The notes under the pieces are model-generated. The model did not search any database. It was not told the DNA's origin and saw only the letters and a program-made list of their open reading frames with translations. This document shows, in pieces, positions 9,401 to 16,268 of a stretch of 64,000 bases of DNA. The translations under genes were made by a program, and so were the position numbers. The number at the start of each line of letters is the position of its first letter. The first letter of the stretch is position 1. Origin of the DNA: Ogataea parapolymorpha DL-1 (lineage: Eukaryota; Ascomycota; Pichiomycetes; Pichiales; Pichiaceae); NCBI RefSeq assembly GCF_000187245.1, contig NC_027864.1, positions 496,001 to 560,000 of the forward strand, written 5' to 3'.

Positions 9401-11557
9401 GAAGCACAGCTTGAACAGCCGGATCAGAATGTTGGACTTGACGATGTCCATCTCGCCGAGCTCACCCAGCTTTGACATGACGAAGATGATCAAAATGCCC
9501 GAGAAGTTGGACGTCGTGGTCTCGCTGGCCAGGAAGAACTGTGGGATGTGCAACAGAGCGGCGTTTTTCAGCATCGCGTCGAACATCAGCTCCAACTGCG
9601 ACTGCATCACCTCGTTGAACGCAGAAGGCTCCAGATAGATAAACATCGTGGCCAGGATCTCCATCAGGTCTTTTTCCTCCTTGGACGAGGTTATTGGCAG
9701 GTTTGGTCCGCTAACGTCGAACGTCTGCTTCAGTTGCGCGGTGTTGAGCACGGGCTTCGAGCTCTGGAAAAACCGCAGCCCAAAAATGCACTCGCGGAAC
9801 AGCTCTTTCAGTATGTTGATCTCCTCACTGCTCACGATCCGCGCACAATCGTTCCACACCTGCGGCGTGTAGTCCTTCTGCGGAGGCGGGTTGCAACTTC
9901 GGAACCCGTAGAAAATCGACTTTAGGAACGTCATCAGCGTCCGGAAGAGATATTTGGCGCTCTCGAGCGGGTCCTGCGGTGACGGTTGCGCCAGATGGAT
10001 CGGCACGTCGCGCTGCATCTCGTAGAAAGTGTATTCTGGCGAATCGACGTCCATGGCGTCAGCATCCTTGGATTCTGGTTTCGTATCTGGTTTCGGCTCC
10101 TCTGCACCAAACAGAGACTTGCCCGTAAGTTGTTTGGCCTTGCTGCGCCAGGAAAGGCTGTCGACGCGTTTCTGTTCCTTATTTTGCACAAACTTCTCGT
10201 GCTGCTGCACAATGTCGGTGTACTGCCTGTTGAGCAAGGCAAACCGCTTCACAAATGCGTTGATCATGATCAGAAACAGCTGGCGAGCGTCCTCCTTGTC
10301 GTCGAGTTTCAGGACGCGATCCACAAGGTTGAGCAGCAGCTTGGCGCTCATGATGTGCACTGTTTGCGCCAAAGTCGAGTCCTGCAGATGATCGCAATAT
10401 AGCTGGACGCTCTTCCAAATGCGGTCTGTTGATAAATTGCCGTTGACGTGGATAAAGTCGGCGACGATCGAGTAGGCGAGCGGCCGCAGCGTCTCATGCG
10501 CAGTCAGGCCCTCGCCGATGATCACACGGTCGTCAAAGAGAAGGTCCATTTTGGGCAAAAATAGCGAACGGAACTCGGTCGACAAGATGTGTCTGGTGGC
10601 ATGCAAAAGTTCTCTTCTGGCTGTGGCAAGCTCCGGCGGACAGTCCTGCAACAGTCGCACGATGAGATCTGGAATTTCGCCCAGAAACGGCTCGAGCGCA
10701 GAATTGGCCCCGCGCCGGATAAACACGTACGCCAGAAAAGACGCGGCCTTGACCTGGCCCAGGATGAAGTCGCCGTACAAAGCACGGTTCCTGATCTCCT
10801 TTGTCACCCCGGTGACGTACTCGCCGCGCGCCTTGGCGGCCTCGTGGGCCTCCTGTTGCTTCTTGGCCTGCAATCTCAGCAACCCGATGACCTGCGGGAT
10901 AAAGTTGGCAACCGAATCGTCGATGATCTCCTTGTACGACGAGTACAGCGAAACCATTGTTATCGGACACTCGGCAATCATTTTGAACGAGTGTGTCGCC
11001 TTGAAAAGCGTTTTGGACGTGTTTTCCTCCAACTCTAGTGAGCCAGGTGAGCCACTCGTCGGTGGAGCCGACGACTCGTCGTGCTCGCCAAATTGCTCGT
11101 CGACAACTTGTGGGATGTTGCTGTAGATTTCTTGCAAAATTCCGATAAATTCGTGCACTCTGTCGGCAAACTTGGCCTTGTAGCTCTTATGCAGAGACGC
11201 GATGATCTTCATACACTGTATTCCGTTCTCTTCGTTTTCCTCTCTAATTAATTTTGTCAACACGTCCAAAACCTGGACGCTGTACGGCTGGAAAGCCTCG
11301 TTAACAGGCAAACGGTGAATGATGTCCAGCACCAGATGCCGCAGCTTCTGTTCAGGCGAATTGGATACCATGCTGACGGGCACGGACTCCAGAAGCTTGA
11401 AGAAAACCGGCATCAGGCTCTTGAGAAAATGCTCATACTCCTGGGCACCATTGTAGGTCTCTAGAGTATCACAAAGCTCAGACAGGACGGCATGTTGCGC
11501 GCCAAGGTCCAGGCTCGGGTCCTGCAGCCTTGTAACAAAGCTTTCTAGAGATGCCAT
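449..11557 (-). CDS. TRA1: Tra1, PIKK-family pseudokinase scaffold of SAGA and NuA4
   Basis: One uninterrupted frame of 3702 residues matches the giant activator-binding subunit shared by the SAGA and NuA4 histone acetyltransferase complexes (S. cerevisiae protein about 3744 aa). The N-terminal two thirds are helical repeats of the HEAT/TPR type. A FAT region follows from roughly residue 2500, then a PI3K-like domain near 3350-3640 and a short FATC tail. Family knowledge: the kinase-like domain lacks catalytic residues and acts as a scaffold; I see no HRD- or DFG-type motif here. Low-complexity inserts occur, including a stretch rich in Asp/Gly/Asn before 'MDVDSD' and a Pro/Ser/Thr/Gly-rich loop in the FAT region (about bases 2070-2210). 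The protein ends in W-M-A-Y-M, discussed in the findings. Convergent with the small membrane-protein gene on its 3' side. Confidence 0.97.
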   Translation of the reverse strand: MASLESFVTRLQDPSLDLGAQHAVLSELCDTLETYNGAQEYEHFLKSLMPVFFKLLESVPVSMVSNSPEQKLRHLVLDIIHRLPVNEAFQPYSVQVLDVLTKLIREENEENGIQCMKIIASLHKSYKAKFADRVHEFIGILQEIYSNIPQVVDEQFGEHDESSAPPTSGSPGSLELEENTSKTLFKATHSFKMIAECPITMVSLYSSYKEIIDDSVANFIPQVIGLLRLQAKKQQEAHEAAKARGEYVTGVTKEIRNRALYGDFILGQVKAASFLAYVFIRRGANSALEPFLGEIPDLIVRLLQDCPPELATARRELLHATRHILSTEFRSLFLPKMDLLFDDRVIIGEGLTAHETLRPLAYSIVADFIHVNGNLSTDRIWKSVQLYCDHLQDSTLAQTVHIMSAKLLLNLVDRVLKLDDKEDARQLFLIMINAFVKRFALLNRQYTDIVQQHEKFVQNKEQKRVDSLSWRSKAKQLTGKSLFGAEEPKPDTKPESKDADAMDVDSPEYTFYEMQRDVPIHLAQPSPQDPLESAKYLFRTLMTFLKSIFYGFRSCNPPPQKDYTPQVWNDCARIVSSEEINILKELFRECIFGLRFFQSSKPVLNTAQLKQTFDVSGPNLPITSSKEEKDLMEILATMFIYLEPSAFNEVMQSQLELMFDAMLKNAALLHIPQFFLASETTTSNFSGILIIFVMSKLGELGEMDIVKSNILIRLFKLCFMSVNLFQAANETVILPHLNKMILRSLEYTTTAKEPIVYFYLIRTLFRSIGGGRFEALYKEILPLLQVLLESLNRLIQTARRPQERDIYVELCLTVPVRLSVLVPHLSYLMRPLVYALNGSQELISQGLRTLELCVDNLTAEYFDPIIEPVIEDVMKALWKHLRPLPYYHQHSHTTFRLLGKLGGRNHNFIGLHHDLQGSTATNQELEALFRIEGLPKETPVSITAGISTALNTLVNTRYKMHYRVSAFRYLSAVLKLFIDADDVPADLAARIEQVISHVTDETKAKELGASGEIVLAPDNVKDPARFTRQEELLVRLLEALFYAVSIDEVRDEAAALIKGICEHYVLLFFGRTMVDAYKFNRRFSVGDHEGKKSLNENTIFDAISYALSFHIKAVRDTGVDAVRTIFNACVTLFGRIDDAIKFLPIRRMCSKFVHCCFEEAYYTKLGGCLGLQTMMYELDIPVQYFALRQLEICRAMFFVLRDTPPDVPSEVCRVAKQLVLKLLNDCNREVSKEAVFQQPFQSVVSQIVFDLSNSNPNVRETAQEALETLSHVTQVPVATMISPSKGILLAPIFGKPLRALPFHMQIGNIDAITFCLGLEDTFLEFNDELNRLLSEALALVDAEDESLISAHRISEHRTSEQLVKLRVVCIKLLSLALTKPAFSNGNPQIRIRILGVFFKTLCAKSSQIINAAHAGLKQVLSQNSKLPKELLQSGLRPMLMNLSDHKKLSVSGLEALSRLLELLISYFKVEIGRKLLDHLMAWAQPQTLQRIALQELDNNSTVQIIVAILNIFHLLPPQAYTFMEELLSTLLYLETHLRRHQTSPFRLPIAKFLNRFSEHSVTYFVQKFSYRTYGCWLAYFVGLPDSPELRSQVRAQLDTFAKSLADEQDQNVRYVKFANLVDLVAAIAREDRDWLKQQQPLFQQLFDASVQSIEYAKTAGLKSDCHFMLEQAIGKLQTIYVDFLETTAAGPKETLALVAFVTTKQVAVSPAFEDYTFEKIVKSTSVELRQAYLSAVLDALGTDLCMAAKLYLLRNILLPTLLFELHVNGNLAGLVNDAWLSAVNEKIWKANHRGEASGSFDSYRVELLQLTALLEKTSPELVANYKKDMIKFNWNLITLDDAITKQAAYVSTAYFIAAFETPAKLVTQIFVALLRANQIDVRYLVRQALDILAPVLEARIGSSMDWLKWPRRVLSEDGFNVTQVLNVYQFIVHHADLFYEARDQFVPNIITAVGKLTILNNSSTENQVLAIDMGELILNWETKAKEEATGNANGDGDKMDVDSDAKTYTVPFGQRETCITFLIRYVCISQQRASENELGQRALNILHILLSPKYWPEVTVKLAFFERFLVAADFSTSNVLGYCLNALEVLGVALEWKPAEWIVSNLEYLQKLLEKCIRSDNHDIQEALQKVLNLILSAINKQVPATEEEQPEEVTNFLTFLTNVISEDLNSMNSVAAGVTLSWTLAQYKPDAQNAQIPLIMRTLSKLVKDHIAIASQNRQFSNSAEQSAYQTDYEAKMTTKLLKKILDFSSMRISVLGDQRRIFLSLLVQLIDRSVDKDLLMRIINIARGWVFAKNELFPTTKENAGILSKMMVFEMKGDPELARAFYQIIIDIFKDPALAGTELTVRMEHPFLVGTKLSDTGVRRELMSILDRSLEKDLDKRLFYIVREQNWEYLAEYPWLNQAAQLLYGSFDFDHVLRYTDNEYKLAALGDIDEALPKRGTQEPAAREPIKAFVSKHVDFLNTHVRVRARDVLEPLMDISYQSPETIHNSWCTLFPIAYGAIDHRNKADFLHSFVTLLSKDYHVRQQDGKPNVIHTMLEAAGKCADLQLPPHLVKYLGLNYDAWYSGVRIMEQIETNPVTENQKIKETNRDALVEMYSNLQEDDMFYGMWRRRAKYFETNSALSYEQIGLWDKALQLYENAQIKARSGVLPYSESEYALWEDNWILCAEKLQHWDILTELAKHEGFTDLLLECGWRVADWISDREPLEQSVKTVMDVPTPRRQMFQTFLCLQGYAHSKETIQNVTRYCDEGIQLALRKWHSLPTRITGAHISLLHIFQQYVEFMEASQVYRSLATTTAQNLDVKSQELKRVLQAWRERLPNIWDDINIWNDLVTWRQHAFNVINKVYMPLIPALQQNNSNNNSYAFRGYHEIAWVINRFAHVARKHNMPEVCINQLTKIYTLPNIEIQEAFLKLREQAKCHYQNPAELSTGLDVISNTNLVYFAAQQKAEFITLKGMFLAKLNSPDEANQAFATAVQLDLNLPKAWAEWGFFNDARFKESNDIAYAKHAISCYLQAAGLYKNNKARRLLCRILWLISLDDASGTLAETFESHQGEMPVWHWITFIPQLLTSLSHREARLARHVLIRIAKSYPQALHFQLRTTKEDFAVLQRQMTQRPDSNGDNAPTSPEALAQHPTGATPAGSSSPAPGSTPGVNSQPWQHVEEIMGILKTAYPLLALSLESLVDQISQRFKSSHDDDAYRLVVALYNDGVQYFNRLTNPKEDARLPPATEANIIRFADTVLPKHIREEFDVDIIKSKPNLETYISKLRKWKDCLEEKLDRSFGKMNMERVCPHLSQFHHQKFEDIEIPGQYLLNKETNNHFVKIERFLPTLELIRGPTACYKRITIRGHDGSLHSFAVQFPAARHCRREERIFQLFRIFNDALSKNVQARRRNIELTLPVAIPLSPHIRIMSDSEDYVNMLSIYEDYCRQSGLNKDEPFAYTIEKLHAAYDPRLPKPDILSVKTEILAAIQSTLVPSTVMKDYFLKHYTRFEEFWLFRKQFTSQYASFIFMTYMLCINSRQPQKIHINQSSGRVWTSEMLPYKVASGKTHSNAFANSTLDVSAQRAAPLFCSLEMVPFRLTPNVQKLIGEAGMEGILSAHIMIIAQCLSDPEYEMEHFLSLFVRDEVVAWFTQQHRPSAGDPHLREIVRVNVNFVTKRVAQLSHMEGQGIASQFILNLIAHAVNPRNLASTDTLWMAYM

Positions 11558-11615
11558 ATTATTTTCTCTATAAACAATATTTCACGAAAAAAAAGGGATT
11601 TCTCAAACTTTTTGA

Positions 11616-12284
11616 TCATAGGTCGGTCACGTGACCGCCGTTGGAGTGCTTCAGCCGGTTGCACAGGCTGGCGTACTTGTGCAACAGGTCAAGATACTCA
11701 GCGACGGGGATGTATGTGCGGTCGCCCACGGACCTGAAGAGTACCTCGGGGGGCACAAAATACTCATTTTTGCTCAGTTTCTGCAACGGCCCGCCTCTAT
11801 AAATGTTCTCGCTCTGGTCTATTTCCAGCTGGGCCTGGCTGGCGAGATTGTTGGCCACCTGGATGATATCTGGGTTTTGGCGTGCGTAATCATCAAAAAT
11901 TGGCACGGAATAGGACTCCTCTTTGGCCGGCTTTTTAGGTGCAAAGGCAGCAAAGATCTTGTCTTTCAAGTCTCCTGGCTCGTCGCGGTGTTCCTCATTT
12001 TCCTCACCTGAAGCGGGCTTTTGTGTCTCCTCTGACGACTTCCTGAACAGATTCCACACTCCCTGGCGGATCTTGGATGGCTTGTTTTCGGGCTGAAGTG
12101 TCTTTGGCGAGCCCAGCTTCAATTCCATCGCCGTGGGGGGTCTCGTGCGTACCGTCTTAGGACGCTCAGGTCTGGGACTGCCTGTTTTGGATTTGCGGAT
12201 GGACGAGTAGGTGGGGCGGGCATAGTGGGGCAGCTCCTTTGGCGTCTCCTCTGTCATGAGAATTAGGGATTTGGCTAGGGACAT
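11616..12284 (-). CDS. Conserved-looking protein of unknown function
   Basis: A frame of about 222 residues whose stop lies 58 bp upstream of the TRA1 start, on the same strand. In-frame ATGs are at 12314, 12284 and 12257. I use 12284 as a compromise, because the first would add a leucine-rich leader close to the divergent FCF1 promoter. The N-terminal half is basic and rich in Pro/Ser/Thr. The C-terminal half (about 130 residues) looks folded and ends in a likely helix containing 'YLDLLHKYASL'. There is no signal peptide or membrane segment if the later starts are used. I do not recognise the family. A structural protein of a spindle, nuclear or cytoskeletal complex is possible but unsupported. 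Confidence 0.6.
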   Translation of the reverse strand: MSLAKSLILMTEETPKELPHYARPTYSSIRKSKTGSPRPERPKTVRTRPPTAMELKLGSPKTLQPENKPSKIRQGVWNLFRKSSEETQKPASGEENEEHRDEPGDLKDKIFAAFAPKKPAKEESYSVPIFDDYARQNPDIIQVANNLASQAQLEIDQSENIYRGGPLQKLSKNEYFVPPEVLFRSVGDRTYIPVAEYLDLLHKYASLCNRLKHSNGGHVTDL

Positions 12285-12391
12285 GACTGGCGCTAAAAGA
12301 AGGAGGGAAGACAAGATCCTTAAAATGATTACATAACATGTAAAAAAAAAATTATCAGATCTAAAAAAAAATATTCAGCTAGAAGATTATC

Positions 12392-12958
12392 ATGGGCAAG
12401 GCCAAAAAGACCAGAAAGTTCGCACAGGTGAAACGGGTTCTTTCGAAGAACGACCCGAGGAAAAAGGAAAACGCAGATAAACCGAAACAGACGAGCGACA
12501 AGGAACTTGTGAAGGAAGTGCCGCAAGTTTCGTCTGCCCTGTTCTTCCAGTACAACGAGGCAATCAAGCCCCCTTACCAGGTGCTGGTGGATACCAACTT
12601 CTTCAACTTTAGCATCCAGAAGAAAATCGATATAGTGCGCGGCATGATGGACTGTCTATATGCCAAATGTATTCCAATTGTGACAGACTGTGTCATGGCC
12701 GAGCTCGAAAAGCTGGGCCACAGATACAGAATAGCGCTCACGCTCGCCAAGGACCCCCGTATTAAACGTCTGACATGCTCGCACAAGGGAACTTACGCGG
12801 ATGACTGCCTGGTGCACCGGGTAATGCAACACAAGTGCTACATCGTGGCCACCAACGACGCAGACCTCAAACGACGCATACGGAAGGTGCCCGGTGTGCC
12901 GATCATGAGCGTCGGTAGCCACTCGTACGTGATCGAGAGGCTCCCGGATGTGTTTTAG
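12392..12958 (+). CDS. FCF1: Fcf1, PIN-domain protein of the small-subunit processome
   Basis: The 188-residue product equals the family length (about 189 aa). It begins with the basic 'MGKAKKTRKFAQVKR' segment, followed by a PIN domain: 'LVDTNFFNF' carries the first acidic metal-ligand position, 'CVMAELEKLG' the second, 'DDCLVHR' the third and 'NDADLKRRIR' the fourth. Fcf1 is a nucleolar protein required for early cleavages of pre-18S rRNA. Nothing is missing, so an active or at least metal-binding PIN fold is expected. The start is set by the conserved N-terminus. The gene is divergent from the unknown gene at 11616-12284 and tandem with the RUP1-like gene. Confidence 0.95.
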   Translation: MGKAKKTRKFAQVKRVLSKNDPRKKENADKPKQTSDKELVKEVPQVSSALFFQYNEAIKPPYQVLVDTNFFNFSIQKKIDIVRGMMDCLYAKCIPIVTDCVMAELEKLGHRYRIALTLAKDPRIKRLTCSHKGTYADDCLVHRVMQHKCYIVATNDADLKRRIRKVPGVPIMSVGSHSYVIERLPDVF

Positions 12959-13055
12959 TGCTTCTGGATGGCGTTCTCCTATTCTGTGGTGTAAGGGTGT
13001 ATAGTGCTTCAAAGATAAAGACTAAATTTTGTACCGAAATACATCTCTTGTTAGC

Positions 13056-14750
13056 ATGTCTCTCCAGGACAACATTGATAGCCTTGTGAATATGGGCTTT
13101 GACGCATCTGTTGCGAGTGCAGCGCTTGAGCGGGCCAATAATAACATTGAGGTTGCGGTCAATTACATCTACGCGGACTCTTCTGGAGAGTTGCCCTCCT
13201 ACAGCGAGCAATCCGAATCGGGAGTCCTAGGGCCCGTCCAGGACGGCCGCAGTGCCTCCACAGCGATCCCAATTGAGGACGACATCAGAGATAAGATTGC
13301 CAGTTATGGCTATGGAGCAGAGAATCAGGAGATTAGACTGGACTCTGACGAGTCGGAGCACGAGGCTTTGCCCAAATATGACGTCTACGACGACATTTCG
13401 CGGTACATTAGAGCACCAGAAGTGCCTGGAGTTCTACTGCCAGTGAAAATTGATCTTCTAGAGGGCTATTTTGCGCCACTGCTGATGGTTCTGAGCAACA
13501 TTCCCGCTTTCAGAGATACAGTTTTAGAGCACGAGTTTGAAGACTATGGGTACTCGCCGTACTGGTGGAAAAAAGAGCGGTGTCTTTCGAATCCGGACGT
13601 GACCATGGAGGTGCAAAGACTCGTAGCGTTCCTGTCTGCGGACTCGAAAAGAGCGTTCGCGTCCATTAGGACGCTAATTGACGCCAGTGCAAAACTGATC
13701 ACAGACGATTACGAGAGCATTTCAGAGTTTATTCAATTTATTTACAGCACCATCATCGAGCTGTTTGGAAAACTGGGGTGGACATCCAAGGAGCGGCTGA
13801 CGGAACTGTTCACTTCTCGGTTCCAGTTTGAGAACGACGAAACCCAGACACACCGCATTTTCCCTGTTGAATCAAATTACTTTTACAAAGACGTCTACCG
13901 GATCATGCACTCGCTTTTATGGGGCAAGGATCTGAGTCGCATAGCGCAGCACGGCTTTGTGCGGCTGAGTGATGTTTTGACGATCAGCTTTGAAGGAAAC
14001 GGCGACACTGTTCCTGGTGGTGGCTTTGAGCTCACCGAGGAGTTTTACCCGCAGATTTACACATCCGAGTACGAGAAGCTGGTGGTAGAAAAATTCCAGC
14101 GGATCAACGAGTTGAGAGAAGAGGTGAGCAAGATTAATGGGCAGAACATGCAGCTCAAGGCGTTCAAAGGTAAACGTGTCACCGCATTGTTGGAATCCAC
14201 CCTCAACCACTTGTCTTCCCTGGGCGAAGACGAAAAAATCCAATCGGCTTCCAAAGAGCTCGAAGGAATAGCCAGCCACATTCTAGATCAGAAAACACTA
14301 AACACAGACAAGTTGACAGCTCTGAATAAGGAACGGTCACAGATGGACATCTACAGCATAGATTACATTTTGGATGAGCATAAGCCTGACCTGGAGCCTT
14401 GGATTCTCGTGGGTGTCATTGTAAGCGAGCGGCAATTCTGCTACAGAACTGAAAAGGGCTGGTACACGTTTATTTACGAGCTGGAAGAAGGGAAGAATTT
14501 CACCATCACCGAATCCACGTTTGACACGATCAGGGACCAGATAAGGGATTACTCAGCAGACAATTTTGATACGGGTATGGTGCTGCTGTATGTGAGAAAG
14601 TCTCTGCTGACCAGCACCCCGCCAATAATAAACGAGAAGTTGAAGCAGTTCGTCAGCACCGACAACGAGAAGGTGGTACAGGACTACGAAGCGTTTATGT
14701 CGCAGCAGCCAAATAAAAAAGAGGACGGCTACGTGCTGGTGGACATGTGA
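13056..14750 (+). CDS. RUP1: Rup1-like UBA-domain protein, regulator of Rsp5/Ubp2 ubiquitin editing
   Basis: The likely start is the second ATG of the frame (13056), directly before a UBA domain (about residues 3-40, with '[20 protein letters not shown]'). The rest of the 564-residue protein has a ubiquitin-protease-like architecture without an obvious Cys/His catalytic box, including a coiled-coil region near 340-400. In S. cerevisiae, Rup1 uses an N-terminal UBA domain and a Pro-Tyr motif to bring the deubiquitinase Ubp2 to the ligase Rsp5. Here two LPxY motifs (LPSY at 46-49, LPKY at 105-108) follow the UBA domain and could play that role. The assignment rests on architecture and overall resemblance rather than a diagnostic catalytic motif, so it is probable, not certain. 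Confidence 0.7.
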   Translation: MSLQDNIDSLVNMGFDASVASAALERANNNIEVAVNYIYADSSGELPSYSEQSESGVLGPVQDGRSASTAIPIEDDIRDKIASYGYGAENQEIRLDSDESEHEALPKYDVYDDISRYIRAPEVPGVLLPVKIDLLEGYFAPLLMVLSNIPAFRDTVLEHEFEDYGYSPYWWKKERCLSNPDVTMEVQRLVAFLSADSKRAFASIRTLIDASAKLITDDYESISEFIQFIYSTIIELFGKLGWTSKERLTELFTSRFQFENDETQTHRIFPVESNYFYKDVYRIMHSLLWGKDLSRIAQHGFVRLSDVLTISFEGNGDTVPGGGFELTEEFYPQIYTSEYEKLVVEKFQRINELREEVSKINGQNMQLKAFKGKRVTALLESTLNHLSSLGEDEKIQSASKELEGIASHILDQKTLNTDKLTALNKERSQMDIYSIDYILDEHKPDLEPWILVGVIVSERQFCYRTEKGWYTFIYELEEGKNFTITESTFDTIRDQIRDYSADNFDTGMVLLYVRKSLLTSTPPIINEKLKQFVSTDNEKVVQDYEAFMSQQPNKKEDGYVLVDM

Positions 14751-14845
14751 CCAATCGCGTAACTGAAAAAGCTGACGTAAGCAGTTGCGGTGTTGAAAAA
14801 AAACAGGTTCCAAAAATTTCCGATGAAAATTTTGCTGTTTGCACA

Positions 14846-16150
14846 ATGTCTATTTTGGTTACTAGAGCGCTCGTTGCGCTGAAGCTCGGCCGTGCTACAG
14901 GTACACGCGCTGTTCGAAGAGCTTTTGGCAACTCGTTTGTCAGATTCGCTGGAACTTTCGATAGATCCAAGCCCCACGTCAACATTGGTACCATCGGCCA
15001 TGTGGATCACGGCAAAACCACTTTGACCGCTGCCATCACCAAGGTGCTTTCTGAAAACGGAGGTGCCTCCTTTATGGACTACTCTGCCATTGACAAGGCC
15101 CCAGAAGAGCGTGCTAGAGGTATCACCATCTCCACTGCACACGTTGAGTACGAAACTCCTAACAGACACTATTCGCACGTTGACTGTCCAGGCCATCAAG
15201 ATTACATCAAGAACATGATTACTGGTGCTGCTCAGATGGACGGTGCTATCATTGTTGTTGCTGCCACCGACGGACAAATGCCTCAAACCAGAGAGCACTT
15301 GTTGCTTGCTAGACAGGTTGGTGTTCAGAAGTTGGTTGTCTTCGTCAACAAGGTCGACACCATTGACGACCCAGAGATGTTGGAGCTTGTTGAGATGGAA
15401 ATGAGAGAGCTTTTGAGTTCATATGGCTTTGACGGTGACGAGACCCCTGTCATCATGGGATCTGCCTTGTGTGCTTTGGAAGGAAGAGAACCAGAGATCG
15501 GAAAGCAGGCCATCGAGAAACTGATGAACGCTGTGGACGAGTACATTCCAACTCCTGTCAGAGACCTTGAGCAGCCATTCCTGTTGCCTATCGACGAGGT
15601 CTTCTCTATATCTGGTAGAGGTACTGTTGTTTCTGGTACTGTCGAGAGAGGTGTGTTGAAGAAGGGTGAGGAAGTTGAGATTGTCGGAGGCAAGAACGCC
15701 ACTCCTCTCAAGACAACTGTGACTGGTATCGAAATGTACCACAAGGAGCTTGACCAAGCTATGGCTGGTGACACTCCAGGTATTCTGCTGAGAGGTATGA
15801 AGAGAGAACAAATTCAAAGAGGTATGATTCTCGCCAAGGTTGGCTCCCTGAAGTCCTACAAGAAGTTCCTGGCCTCCATGTACATTCTGACCAAGGAGGA
15901 GGGAGGAAGACACACTCCATTCTCTGAGAACTACAGACCACAGATGTTTGTGAGAACCACCAACGTCAGTGTCACTCTGAGATTCCCAGAATCTGAGGAG
16001 GACCACTCCAAGCAGGTCATGCCAGGAGACAACGTGGAGATGGTGTGCGAGATGCTCCATCCTGTTGCTCTGGAGGTTGGCCAGAGATTCAATCTCAGAG
16101 AGTCTGGAAAGACCGTCGGTACTGGTATGATCACCAGACTGTATGAGTAG
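14846..16150 (+). CDS. TUF1: Mitochondrial translation elongation factor Tu
   Basis: The product is EF-Tu, which delivers aminoacyl-tRNA to mitochondrial ribosomes using GTP. All G motifs are present: 'GHVDHGKT' (P loop), 'DCPGHQDY' (G3) and 'NKVD' (G4), followed by intact domains II and III ending '[10 protein letters not shown]'. The frame is open further upstream, but the ATG at 14846 fits best. It gives 434 residues, close to the yeast protein, and a basic Arg/Ala/Leu-rich presequence of about 40 residues before '[13 protein letters not shown]'. Codon use is strongly biased (GGT, AAG, GAG), as expected for high expression. CTG at 15581 encodes the conserved Leu of 'PFLLPIDEV', which supports standard decoding of CTG. 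Confidence 0.97.
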   Translation: MSILVTRALVALKLGRATGTRAVRRAFGNSFVRFAGTFDRSKPHVNIGTIGHVDHGKTTLTAAITKVLSENGGASFMDYSAIDKAPEERARGITISTAHVEYETPNRHYSHVDCPGHQDYIKNMITGAAQMDGAIIVVAATDGQMPQTREHLLLARQVGVQKLVVFVNKVDTIDDPEMLELVEMEMRELLSSYGFDGDETPVIMGSALCALEGREPEIGKQAIEKLMNAVDEYIPTPVRDLEQPFLLPIDEVFSISGRGTVVSGTVERGVLKKGEEVEIVGGKNATPLKTTVTGIEMYHKELDQAMAGDTPGILLRGMKREQIQRGMILAKVGSLKSYKKFLASMYILTKEEGGRHTPFSENYRPQMFVRTTNVSVTLRFPESEEDHSKQVMPGDNVEMVCEMLHPVALEVGQRFNLRESGKTVGTGMITRLYE

Positions 16151-16237
16151 TTGCTTGTATATGGATTTGAGAGAGGGATAGTTGTATAGTTTAAAATCCC
16201 TGGAAAATAAAATAATCGAAATTATAAAAATTATAAT

Positions 16238-16243
16238 CTTATC
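16238..16243 (-). promoter_or_regulatory. GATA-factor site upstream of ECM38
   Basis: CTTATC on the plus strand is GATAAG on the minus strand. It lies 25 bp before the ECM38 start, in an otherwise A/T-rich 118-bp interval. In S. cerevisiae gamma-glutamyltransferase expression is nitrogen-regulated through GATA factors, so the site is plausible. A six-base match in A/T-rich DNA is weak evidence on its own. Confidence 0.3.
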
Positions 16244-16268
16244 TTTTTTAATTATTTCTTACTAATAC

